27,143 nucleotides of DNA from assembly GCA_041859375.1 (NCBI GenBank), contig JBHEKP010000248.1, positions 1-27,143 on the forward strand, written 5' to 3'. Both the position numbers and the translations under genes were made by a program. Origin of the DNA: JBHEKP01 sp041859375. Lineage in GTDB: Bacteria; Hydrogenedentota; Hydrogenedentia; Hydrogenedentales; CAITNO01. Shown in pieces: positions 16,526 through 23,850 of this stretch. Under the pieces are notes generated by a model. It did no database searches, had not been told where the DNA came from, and saw only the letters and a program-made list of their open reading frames with translations. The stretch's first letter is position 1. Each line of letters opens with the position of its first letter.

Positions 16526-18403
16526 TCAGTCGAAGCTGATGTCGTAGTGGTACACGCCCTCTTTCACCTCGCTGGTGACCTTGTAGCCGCTGTTGTTGAA
16601 CACGGACTGCATCGCCCGGTTCTCCTCGAGCACCTCGGCGGTGAAGCCCGCGATGCCGTTGCGGTGGGCGATGTTGGTGAGCTGTTTGAAGAGGAAGGTG
16701 CCGATGTGGCGGTTCTGCCAGGCGTCCTGGACGGTGAAGGCGACCTCGGCGCGGTTGGTCTTCGGGTTGAGGTAGTAGCCGCCGAGCGCGACTATCTCGT
16801 CGCCGTCGGCCTCGGGCACGGTGGCGACGATGGACACCTCGGTGCGGTGGTCGATGTAGACGAATTCCTGGACCTGCTTGCGGGGCACCCATTTCATGCG
16901 GCTCATGAACCGGGAGTAGATGGACTCCTGGGAGAGCGTGTGGAACAGCTCGCGCAGGCGCGGCTCGTCCGTGGTGTGGATGGGCCGGATGGTAAGCTGG
17001 TTGCCGTCCTCCAGGAGCATGAGCGTGCGGAAGTCCTTCGGGCCGACGGCGATGCGGTCGGAGTACCCGGCCATGTCGGCGCGGATGTACTTCATCTCGA
17101 TGGCGTCCTTGAGCAGCTGCGCCCGGACGTCCGGGTGGGCGATGCTGATGAGCGCCAGTGCGCGCTCCTGCACGCTCTTGCCGTGCAGGTAGGCCACGCC
17201 GTATTCGGTGACGATGTAGTGGACCGCGCCGCGCGTGGTGACCACGCCCGCGCCCGGGGTCAGGGTGGAGACAATGCGCGACTTGCCGGAGCTGGTGGTG
17301 GAGTGCAGGGTGATGATGGCCTTGCCGTTCTCGCACTTCGCCGCGCCGCGGTTGAAGTCCACCTGGCCGCCGATGCCGGAGTAGAACTGGTGGCCGATGG
17401 AGTCGGAGCACACCTGGCCGGTGAGGTCCACCTCGAGGCCCACGTTGATGGCCACCATCTTGTTCTGGCGGCTGATGACAAAGGCGTCGTTCACGTATTC
17501 GGTGGGGTTGAGGGAGAAGACCGGGTTGTTGTCAATGTAGTCGTACAGCCGCTGCGTGCCCATGACAAAACTGGCGACGACTTTGCCCCGGTCAAGGAAC
17601 TTTTTGGAACCGTTGATGACGCCCGACTCCACCAGGTCGATGATGGCGTCGGTGAGCATTTCGGTGTGCATGCCCAGGTCCTTCTTGTCCCTGAGGCACT
17701 TCGCCACGGCCTGGGGGATGCGGCCGATGCCGAGCTGGATGGTGGAGCCGTCCTCGATGAGGCTGGCCAGGTACTCGCCGATTTCCTCGGTGCCGGGCCG
17801 CTCCTCGGGGATGGGGTTTTCCAGGATGGGCGCGTCCACGGGCACGAGGTAGTCAATGTCGTGGACGTGGATGGTGGAGTTGCCCAGGGTGCGCGGCATG
17901 CGCGGGTTCACCTGCGCGATGACAATGCGGGCGTTCTCCGCGGCGCTCCTGGTGATGTCCACCGACACGCCCAGGCTGCACAGGCCGTTCTCGTCGGGGG
18001 GGGTGACGTGGATCAGCGCCACGTCCAGGGACAGGCGGCCCGACCGGAAGAGGCGCGGAATGTCGGACAGGTAGATGGGCGTGTAGTCGCCGAAGCCCTG
18101 CTGGATGATGTCGCGCACGTTGGCGGAGATGAAGAAGCTGTTCACGGGGAAACAGCTCGCCAGCTCGCGGTTGGCGTAGGGCGCGTCGCCCCGGGAAAGA
18201 AGCTGCACGATTTCGATGTCGGTCAGCTCGCCCGCGCGCGCCACCAGCGCCTTCACCAGCTCCACCGGGCTCGCGCAGCCGGTGCCGAGGAAGACGCGCA
18301 TGCCCGGCTGGATGTGGGACACCGCCTCCCTGGCGGTGACCACCTCGTCGGCGTACTCGCGCTGCCAGTCAGGATTGTAGGAGGGTTTCTTTTCTGTGCT
18401 CAT
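16526..18403 (-). CDS. Acetyl-CoA hydrolase/transferase fused to a GNAT acetyltransferase
   Basis: 625 residues. Residues ~10-440 are a class I acetyl-CoA hydrolase/CoA-transferase: GMRVFLGTGCASP at 34-46, DVALIHVTPPDENGLCSLG at 127-145, IQLGIGRIPQAV at 222-233, GMHTEMLTD at 244-252 with candidate catalytic Glu248, and GIGGQVDFNRGA at 343-354. The family moves CoA between acyl groups such as acetate, succinate, butyrate or 4-hydroxybutyrate. Residues ~468-622 are a GNAT domain with the acetyl-CoA-binding motif WQNRHIGTFLFKQL at 562-575 and an NxxSGY element near 604. The gene starts four bases after the stop of the acyl-CoA synthetase gene, so translation is probably coupled. The GNAT part may acetylate a lysine on the partner synthetase, as Pat-type enzymes do on acetyl-CoA synthetase; this is inference. 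Acyl specificity is unknown. Confidence 0.92.
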   Translation of the reverse strand: MSTEKKPSYNPDWQREYADEVVTAREAVSHIQPGMRVFLGTGCASPVELVKALVARAGELTDIEIVQLLSRGDAPYANRELASCFPVNSFFISANVRDIIQQGFGDYTPIYLSDIPRLFRSGRLSLDVALIHVTPPDENGLCSLGVSVDITRSAAENARIVIAQVNPRMPRTLGNSTIHVHDIDYLVPVDAPILENPIPEERPGTEEIGEYLASLIEDGSTIQLGIGRIPQAVAKCLRDKKDLGMHTEMLTDAIIDLVESGVINGSKKFLDRGKVVASFVMGTQRLYDYIDNNPVFSLNPTEYVNDAFVISRQNKMVAINVGLEVDLTGQVCSDSIGHQFYSGIGGQVDFNRGAAKCENGKAIITLHSTTSSGKSRIVSTLTPGAGVVTTRGAVHYIVTEYGVAYLHGKSVQERALALISIAHPDVRAQLLKDAIEMKYIRADMAGYSDRIAVGPKDFRTLMLLEDGNQLTIRPIHTTDEPRLRELFHTLSQESIYSRFMSRMKWVPRKQVQEFVYIDHRTEVSIVATVPEADGDEIVALGGYYLNPKTNRAEVAFTVQDAWQNRHIGTFLFKQLTNIAHRNGIAGFTAEVLEENRAMQSVFNNSGYKVTSEVKEGVYHYDISFD

Positions 18404-18407
18404 GGTG

Positions 18408-20507
18408 TTATTCCATTCCCGAAAGGATCATGCGCGCGTCGGCGACCACGGGGGTCATGCCGATTTCGCCCACGATGAAGGGATTAATGTCCATTTCCTC
18501 GATTTGCGGAAAGTCGGTGACAAGCTGGCTGATGCGCTGGAGCGCGCCCGCGATGGCGTCGAGATCCACGCCCGCCTGGCCGCGCGCGCCGCGCAGCAGG
18601 GCGAAGGAGCGGGTGCTTTCGAGCATCTGCATGGCCTCCGACTGGGTGAGCGGGGCAAGGTAGAAGCTGACGTCCTTCATCACCTCGACGAAGATGCCGC
18701 CCAGGCCGAACATCAGCATGGGGCCGAACTGCGGGTCGCGGTGCATGCCGATGATGACCTCGCGGCCCGGCCTGCTCATCTTTTCCACGTACACGCCGCG
18801 CAGCAGCGCGCCGGGCGCCGCCCGGCCGATGCGCAGCATCATCAGGTCGAAGGCGTCGTGCACCTCCGAGGCCTTGGAGAGGTTCAGCTTCACGCCGCCC
18901 ATGTCGGACTTGTGCAGGATGTCGGGCGACACGATTTTCATGGCCACGGGGTAGCCCGCGCGCTCCGCCAGCATCACGGCCTCCTCGGCCGTGCGGGCGA
19001 GGCCGCCGGGCAGCACGTTGAAGTCGTAGGCCTTGAGGATGTCCTTGGCCTCCACCTCGCCCATCTCCTTGCGGCCGGAGCGGGCCTGGCGGGACAGCAC
19101 GCGCTCGACACGGTGCCGGTTCACGGGGAAGCGGGTCACGATGCGGGGCGGGCGGTTGCGCCAGAGGGCGTAGTCCATCATGGCCTTGAGCGCGCCCACC
19201 GCGCGCTCCGGCGCGGTGTAGTCGGGCACGCCCGCGTCCACGAATTTCCTGCGCGCGCCGAGCACGTCGGAGCCGCCCATGAAGCAGGCCAGCACCGGCT
19301 TGCCCCCCTCGCGCGCGGCGGCGATGATCGCGTCCGCCGTGGCCTCGGGGTTGGACATGGCCTGCGGGGTGAGGATCACCACCACCGCGTCCACCTTCTC
19401 GTCCGCCAGGATTGCCTTGAGCGCCATGGCGTAGCGCTCGGGGTCGGCGTCGCCCAGCACATCCACCGGGTTGGCCACGCTGGCCGCCGGGGGAAGCTTC
19501 GCGCGCACCGCCTCGGCCACCTCCGGCGTGAGCGGCTCCAGTTTCATGCCCAGGTTTTCCACCGCGTCCGCCGCCATGATGCCGGGGCCGCCCGCGTTGG
19601 TGATGACGCACACGCGCCTGCCCTTGGGCAGCGGCTGGGTGGCGAAGGCCATGGCGTAGTCGAAGAGGGACTCAAAGTCCTCGGCGCGCACGACGCCCGC
19701 GCGCTTGAAGGCCGCGCCGTAGGCGATGTCGGCGCCCGCAAGGCTGCCCGTGTGCGACGACGCGGCCTTGCCGCCCGCCGCCGTGGTGCCCGCCTTCAGG
19801 ATGACCACCGGCTTGTGGGCCGAAACGGACTCGGCCACGCGGATGAACTCGGGGCCGGAGGCGATGCTCTCAAGGTAGGCCGCGATGACCCTGGTCTGCG
19901 GGTCGTCGGCGAGGCACTGGAGCAGGTCCGTCTCGCACAGGTCGGCCTTGTTCCCGATGGAGAGCAGCTTGGCGAGGCCGACGCCGCGGCCCTCGGCCCA
20001 GTCCAGGATGCCGGTGCACAGCGCGCCCGACTGGGAAATCACCGCGATGCTGCCGGGCTTCGGCATCTGCACCGCGAACGAGGCGTTCATGTGGTTTTCC
20101 GTGTTGATCAGGCCCAGGCAGTTCGGCCCGAGCATGCGCACGTTGTGTTTGCGGCAATAGGCGGCGATTTCCAGCTCCATCGCCGCGCCGTCCTTGCCGG
20201 TCTCCTTGAACCCCGCCGTGATCACCGTGACCGCCTTCGCGCCCGCGGCCACCGAAGCCTCCAGCGCCGCCAGCACCGCCTTGTTCGGCACCACGATCAC
20301 GCTGTGGTCCACCTTGACGCCCGCGTCGCGCACGTCCTTGTAGCAGGGGATGCCGAGAATTTCATCGGTGGTGGGGTTTACGGGGATGATTTTTCCCTTG
20401 TAGCCCCCCTTGATGAGGTTGTCGAGGATGGCGTAGCCAACCTTGCCCGGCGACTTGGACGCGCCGATCACGGCTATCGCCTCGGGATAAAGTAACGCTT
20501 CAAGCAT
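18408..20507 (-). CDS. ADP(NDP)-forming acyl-CoA synthetase, fused alpha-beta
   Basis: 699 residues, the normal length of the single-chain enzyme. It interconverts acyl-CoA, ADP and phosphate with acid, CoA and ATP. The CoA-binding domain (1-~130) begins AIAVIGASKSPGKVG and includes MLGPNCLGLIN at 125-134. The ligase-CoA domain carries SIAVISQSGAL and the phosphohistidine loop SSHTGSLAGAD with His252. A linker domain (~300-460) follows, with NAGGPGIMAAD and NPVDVLGDA. The C-terminal ATP-grasp domain (~485-695) has GYPVAMKIVSPDILHKSD, GGVKLNL, GREVIIGMHRDPQFGPMLMFGLGG and EEMDINPF. The start has only a weak ribosome site, but no better one is nearby. It is the first gene of an operon with the CoA-transferase-GNAT fusion. 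The substrate is probably acetate or another short or aryl acid; specificity cannot be read. It could run in either direction: energy gain from acyl-CoA or acid activation. Confidence 0.94.
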   Translation of the reverse strand: MLEALLYPEAIAVIGASKSPGKVGYAILDNLIKGGYKGKIIPVNPTTDEILGIPCYKDVRDAGVKVDHSVIVVPNKAVLAALEASVAAGAKAVTVITAGFKETGKDGAAMELEIAAYCRKHNVRMLGPNCLGLINTENHMNASFAVQMPKPGSIAVISQSGALCTGILDWAEGRGVGLAKLLSIGNKADLCETDLLQCLADDPQTRVIAAYLESIASGPEFIRVAESVSAHKPVVILKAGTTAAGGKAASSHTGSLAGADIAYGAAFKRAGVVRAEDFESLFDYAMAFATQPLPKGRRVCVITNAGGPGIMAADAVENLGMKLEPLTPEVAEAVRAKLPPAASVANPVDVLGDADPERYAMALKAILADEKVDAVVVILTPQAMSNPEATADAIIAAAREGGKPVLACFMGGSDVLGARRKFVDAGVPDYTAPERAVGALKAMMDYALWRNRPPRIVTRFPVNRHRVERVLSRQARSGRKEMGEVEAKDILKAYDFNVLPGGLARTAEEAVMLAERAGYPVAMKIVSPDILHKSDMGGVKLNLSKASEVHDAFDLMMLRIGRAAPGALLRGVYVEKMSRPGREVIIGMHRDPQFGPMLMFGLGGIFVEVMKDVSFYLAPLTQSEAMQMLESTRSFALLRGARGQAGVDLDAIAGALQRISQLVTDFPQIEEMDINPFIVGEIGMTPVVADARMILSGME

Positions 20508-20629
20508 AAGCTTAGAACCTGATTATGGAGCCTCGTGAAGAAGTTCCGTTGTTGCCCTGCCGAAAAGAACCCGGCGGGATGGCCAAAAGGAAGTTTGGTA
20601 GAAGCAGACACCCGGCTTGGGTGCCAACT

Positions 20630-20639
20630 TGGTATACCA
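20630..20639. promoter_or_regulatory. GntR/FadR-type palindromic operator candidate
   Basis: The perfect 10-bp palindrome TGGTATACCA lies 120 bases upstream of the acyl-CoA synthetase start in a 220-base intergenic region. It fits the T.GT..AC.A half-site pattern bound by FadR-subfamily GntR regulators. No GntR gene is in the window. I found no clear -35/-10 pair around it; the rest of the intergenic region shows only A/T-rich tracts. Confidence 0.35.
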
Positions 20640-20727
20640 TTTTTGCGGTCTGTTTTTCCAGTTTTTTTCGGTATTGGGCTGCGGCAACCCTCCGCAGGGT
20701 GTGATATTCCAGAAAAACCGGGCCTTT

Positions 20728-22023
20728 TCATTCCGCAGGGCGTTTGCCCAAGGTCAGTCCATGAGCGGGCAGGGGGTCGCCCGGCAGCCCACGCATGGCC
20801 GCCTTTTCGGCAATCCAGTCCTCCAGCAGCGCCTCCATCCGGGCGGCCAGCTCCGGCAGCCTTTCCGCCAGGTTGTCCAGTTCGTCCGGGTCCGCGCGCA
20901 GGTCGTACAACTCGCGCATGGGCGTGCCGTACACATCGGGCTGGCGGGCCAGGATGAACTTGTGCTCCGGCGTGCGCAGCGCCCATTTCATCTGCCAGGT
21001 GCATTCCTCGCAGACGATAAACTCCCGCACCGGCCCGGCCGCCGTGCCGTCCATCCAGGGAACCAGGGACACCCCCTCCATCTCGGGCGGCACCGCCACA
21101 CCGCACAGGTCGAGCAGGGTCGGCGCCACGTCCAGATGCGCCGTCATCTCCGCCACCCGGCGGGCTTGCGCGCCGGGACGGCGGATGATCAGGGGCACCC
21201 TCAGGTTGCCGTCATAGAGGCCGTGGTGGTCGAAAAAGATGCCGTGGCGGTGCATCAGCTCGCCGTGGTCGCCCAGCAGCGCCACCACCGTGTTCTCCCG
21301 CAGCCCGAGCCGGTCCACCGTGTCCAGCAGCGCGCCGACGCCCTCGTCGCAGTGGCGTATCTCCCCGTCGTACAGCGCCTCGATGTAGGCCGCGTCGGTG
21401 ATGCCGCCGCCGAGCTGGTTAAACCATGTCTCCCGCCACACCGTGCCCAGGGGGTGCTTTTCCAGGCCCTCAAGGCTTGTGTTCGCCGGATCGCGGGGAT
21501 CCCCCCGGTAAAAGAGCTTCCGGTAGGCCGGCGGGGGCAGGTAGGGTGTGTGCGGGTCCCAGTAATGGATGAAAAGGTAAAACTCCTCCCGGTGGTGCTG
21601 CTCCAGCCAGGGCAGGGCGCGCCGGTTGATTTCCCGGTTGTCCGCGTTGATGGACAGGGTGCGCCGCCGCGTGGGGTCGATGTAAAACTCAAAGCCCCGG
21701 TGAAAGTCGAGGTGCCACTGGCTGAGGTTGTCCACGGCGCAGGTGGTGCGGCCCGCGCGCTGGAGCAGTTGCGGCAGCCAGGGCGCGCCGCGCGGGATGG
21801 GCGCGCTGCCGCCGTGGGCCACCACCCCGTGGGTGATGCTGTGCTGGCCCGTGTTGATGGTGGTGAAGGCGGGATGCGTGGGAATCGCCGGGGAAATGTG
21901 CCGCTCAAAGAGCGCCGACTCCGCCGCGAAGGCGTCAATGTGGGGTGACGTGTTCCGGTGGTACCCGTAGCAGCCCAGATGGTCGGCCCGGAGGGTGTCC
22001 ACCGCGATGAGAATGACGTTCAT
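20728..22023 (-). CDS. Sulfatase-superfamily (alkaline phosphatase fold) hydrolase lacking the formylglycine motif
   Basis: 431 residues from the ATG at 22023, where MNVILIAVDTLRADHLGCYGY matches the sulfatase N terminus and CAGGG lies about eight bases upstream; the open frame reaches 22095 with a Arg-rich shadow. Metal-site elements are present: VDTLRAD at 8-14, HYWDPHTPY at 153-161, and GDHGELMHRHGIFFDHHGLYDGNLRVPLI at 251-279. TAHLDVAPTLLDLCGV and ELYDLRADPDELDNLA in the C-terminal part are classical for the family. There is no signal peptide. The usual C/S-x-P-S-R nucleophile segment reads THPAF before TINTG, so Thr49 takes the nucleophile position and no formylglycine can form. Thr nucleophiles occur in phosphodiesterases of the same superfamily. 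A phosphodiester or phosphonate ester is therefore as likely a substrate as a sulfate ester. It stands alone in the minus direction. Confidence 0.83.
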   Translation of the reverse strand: MNVILIAVDTLRADHLGCYGYHRNTSPHIDAFAAESALFERHISPAIPTHPAFTTINTGQHSITHGVVAHGGSAPIPRGAPWLPQLLQRAGRTTCAVDNLSQWHLDFHRGFEFYIDPTRRRTLSINADNREINRRALPWLEQHHREEFYLFIHYWDPHTPYLPPPAYRKLFYRGDPRDPANTSLEGLEKHPLGTVWRETWFNQLGGGITDAAYIEALYDGEIRHCDEGVGALLDTVDRLGLRENTVVALLGDHGELMHRHGIFFDHHGLYDGNLRVPLIIRRPGAQARRVAEMTAHLDVAPTLLDLCGVAVPPEMEGVSLVPWMDGTAAGPVREFIVCEECTWQMKWALRTPEHKFILARQPDVYGTPMRELYDLRADPDELDNLAERLPELAARMEALLEDWIAEKAAMRGLPGDPLPAHGLTLGKRPAE

Positions 22024-22210
22024 GAAAAGAGCCCTGAAATTGCGCAAAAGCCTAGCACACCTTGGGCGGGTGCGGCCACAGGACCGCGGCGGCATCGACG
22101 CCGCCGCATCTCCATAGAAACCCTACTTCGGCCAGGGATAGGTGTCCGCCTCCAACCTGGCGCGCACTTCAAGCCCGCACCCGGAAAATCATAAACATCC
22201 GGCTTCCCGG

Positions 22211-22627
22211 CTATTTGCCGTCCGGTTGTCCGGCCTGGGGGGCTTCCTCTCCGGGGGGCGGCAGCAGGTCTTTCAGGCCCTCGAATGCCTGAAAGCCCAG
22301 GGCGGGCCGGTCCACCACCACCATGGGCGAGCCCTTGATGCCGAGCTGTTCCGCCGTGCCGTGGGCCATGTCGTGGCAGTAGAGGCAGAGCAGTTCCCAG
22401 TTGCTTCCGTCGGGCGGGTTGTTCATGTGGTCGCCGTCCTTGTGGTGGACGGTGAGTTCCTTGAGGGATTTTCCGGTGAATTCGCGCCCGCAGCGCCCGC
22501 AGAGGTGCGGGTACAGTTTGAGCGCCTGCTCCCGGTAGGTGCCCTCCCGCTGTTCCCGCGCGCGGCGGGCCTCCGCCACAATGCGCGCCATTTTTTCCCT
22601 GTCGGGCGGCCTGTTTCCCCTGGGCAT
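22211..22627 (-). CDS. yajD: HNH nuclease, YajD type
   Basis: 138 residues from the ATG at 22627; the open frame extends to 22720, but that would run into the divergent promoter region. The chain matches E. coli YajD closely from residue ~30: YREQALKLYPHLCGRCGREF, LKELTVHHKDGDHMNNP, DGSNWELLCLYCHDMAH. Two CxxC pairs (CGRC, CLYC) bind zinc, and the HH...N...H residues form the beta-beta-alpha-metal nuclease site. The N-terminal ~25 residues are Arg/Glu-rich and the C-terminal tail is Pro/Gly-rich. YajD is a conserved putative endonuclease of unknown role. It is a single-gene unit, divergent from the kinase. The 187 bases between it and the sulfatase gene hold only a GC-rich hairpin at 22086-22107 without a T tail. 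Confidence 0.9.
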   Translation of the reverse strand: MPRGNRPPDREKMARIVAEARRAREQREGTYREQALKLYPHLCGRCGREFTGKSLKELTVHHKDGDHMNNPPDGSNWELLCLYCHDMAHGTAEQLGIKGSPMVVVDRPALGFQAFEGLKDLLPPPGEEAPQAGQPDGK

Positions 22628-22699
22628 TGCTGATGGGATCCTTTCCCAATAGGCGCTGTTGCGCTTTGGCCCCCGAAACCCGTTTTCGCGGCCAAACCG

Positions 22700-22728
22700 T
22701 TGACAGCCGGTCCGGAACACATTATACT
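22700..22728 (+). promoter_or_regulatory. Near-consensus sigma-70 promoter of the Ser/Thr kinase gene
   Basis: A perfect TTGACA (22700-22705), a 17-base spacer and TATACT (22723-22728) give transcription from about 22735 and a ~95-base leader before the kinase ATG. This is the strongest promoter match in the window. Its position also argues that the yajD frame does not start at 22720. Confidence 0.8.
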
Positions 22729-22829
22729 ATTAATGGTTACTCTCGCGGGGGCGCGGGATGACTGTATGGTGAGTTGGTGCGTTTGTTGAGGTCCTTTGTC
22801 ATTGGTCACAGAGACAGGGGGATTGTCAG

Positions 22830-23747
22830 ATGACAAATTCCACGATAAGTTTCCAGTTTGAGCCCGGTGCCATGGTCGCGGACCGTTACCAGGTGATTGA
22901 ACGCCTGGGCAAGGGGGGGATGGGGGCGGTGTTCCGCGTTCATGATCACAAGACCCGCCGGGACGTGGCGCTGAAGGCGATGCTCCCCAAATTCGGCAAC
23001 ACGAGCCAGGCCGCGGCGCGCTTTGAGCGCGAGGTGCGCCTTTGCCGGCGGCTGAACCATCCGGGCATTGTGAAGATCTACGACGCCCAGAAGTGGAACG
23101 ACATCCTTTTTTACACCATGGACTACATCCAGGGGAAGACCCTGCGCCACTGGCTGGCGCAGCAGGGGCGGCTCGATTTCGGGTCCGGGGTGCGGGTGCT
23201 GTGCCTGGTGGCGGACGCGCTGGAGCACGCCCATGAAATCACGATTCACCGCGACCTTTCGCCCGAGAATGTGATGGTGCTGGCCGACGGCTCGGTGCGG
23301 CTGCTCGACTTTGGGCTGGCCAAGCTGGACGACAAGTTCCAGGGGCTGACGATGGCCGGGGCGAACATGGGCAAGCTGATGTACATCGCGCCGGAACAGG
23401 AGCACGACGCGGCCAGCGTGGACCACCGGGCGGACATTTACTCGCTGGGGGTGATGTTTTTCGAGGTGATGGTGGGGCGCACACCCCTGCCCGGCGAGAA
23501 GCCCGGCTTTTTCCGGGACGATTTGCCCCCCGAAGCGGACGCCTTTTTCTCCAAGGCGACCGCCTACCGGCCCGAGGACCGGTTTTACTCCGCCCGGGAA
23601 TTCCGGAATTCTCTGCTCGGCCTCTACAAGCTGCACGAGGCGCGGAACAATGTTTCCATCACCTCCGCAAACCGTCCGCCCATCCTGAACACCGGGATTA
23701 CGGGCCGCCTGGGCGCGTTTTTCAGGAAGATTCTGTTCCACGCGTGA
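22830..23747 (+). CDS. Eukaryotic-type Ser/Thr protein kinase, soluble, single domain
   Basis: 305 residues; the ATG follows AGGGGGA at about eight bases. The kinase domain (20-~280) has the Gly-rich loop GKGGMG at 27-32, ALK with Lys49, FEREV with Glu68, the catalytic loop HRDLSPEN at 140-147 with Asp142 and Asn147, DFG at 160-162, IAPEQ at 186-190 and ADIYSLGVMFFEVMVGRTP at 201-219. It phosphorylates protein Ser/Thr residues; targets are unknown. The conserved Lys of HRDLKxxN is replaced by Ser144, which may alter activity. There is no transmembrane helix or sensor domain, unlike most bacterial Hanks kinases, only a short basic tail. The gene stands between divergent yajD and a secreted PI-PLC-like gene 103 bases downstream on the same strand; the 103-base gap shows no convincing terminator, so read-through is possible. 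Confidence 0.93.
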   Translation: MTNSTISFQFEPGAMVADRYQVIERLGKGGMGAVFRVHDHKTRRDVALKAMLPKFGNTSQAAARFEREVRLCRRLNHPGIVKIYDAQKWNDILFYTMDYIQGKTLRHWLAQQGRLDFGSGVRVLCLVADALEHAHEITIHRDLSPENVMVLADGSVRLLDFGLAKLDDKFQGLTMAGANMGKLMYIAPEQEHDAASVDHRADIYSLGVMFFEVMVGRTPLPGEKPGFFRDDLPPEADAFFSKATAYRPEDRFYSAREFRNSLLGLYKLHEARNNVSITSANRPPILNTGITGRLGAFFRKILFHA

Positions 23748-23850
23748 CCGTCCCGTCCGGACGGCGCGGAAACCCGGCGCGCCCACGGATGGTCTGTTGC
23801 CTTGATCCGCGCGGTGAACGGCGCGGACCACAGGCACGAAAGGACGGCCC

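Noticed and set aside
16377..17411. N-terminal 345 codons of the open frame that contains the permease
   Set aside because: This part is Arg/His/Pro-rich, overlaps the CoA-transferase gene in another frame and includes its terminator. The permease starts at the GTG at 16376 after a strong ribosome site.
16547..18478. 643-codon plus-strand open frame, and a similar 699-codon one at 18396-20495
   Set aside because: Both are antisense shadows of the CoA-transferase and acyl-CoA synthetase genes, with Val/His/Asp/Gly-rich low-complexity translations.
20679..20697. Hairpin downstream of the sulfatase gene as its terminator
   Set aside because: The 6-bp stem is followed on the minus strand by an A tract and not a T tract, so it does not fit a minus-strand terminator.
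22086..22107. GC-rich hairpin between the sulfatase and nuclease genes
   Set aside because: An 8-bp stem is present but there is no T tract on either strand, so a terminator call is not supported.
22628..22720. Longer N terminus for the YajD-type nuclease
   Set aside because: The extra 31 residues do not match YajD and overlap a near-consensus promoter of the divergent kinase.
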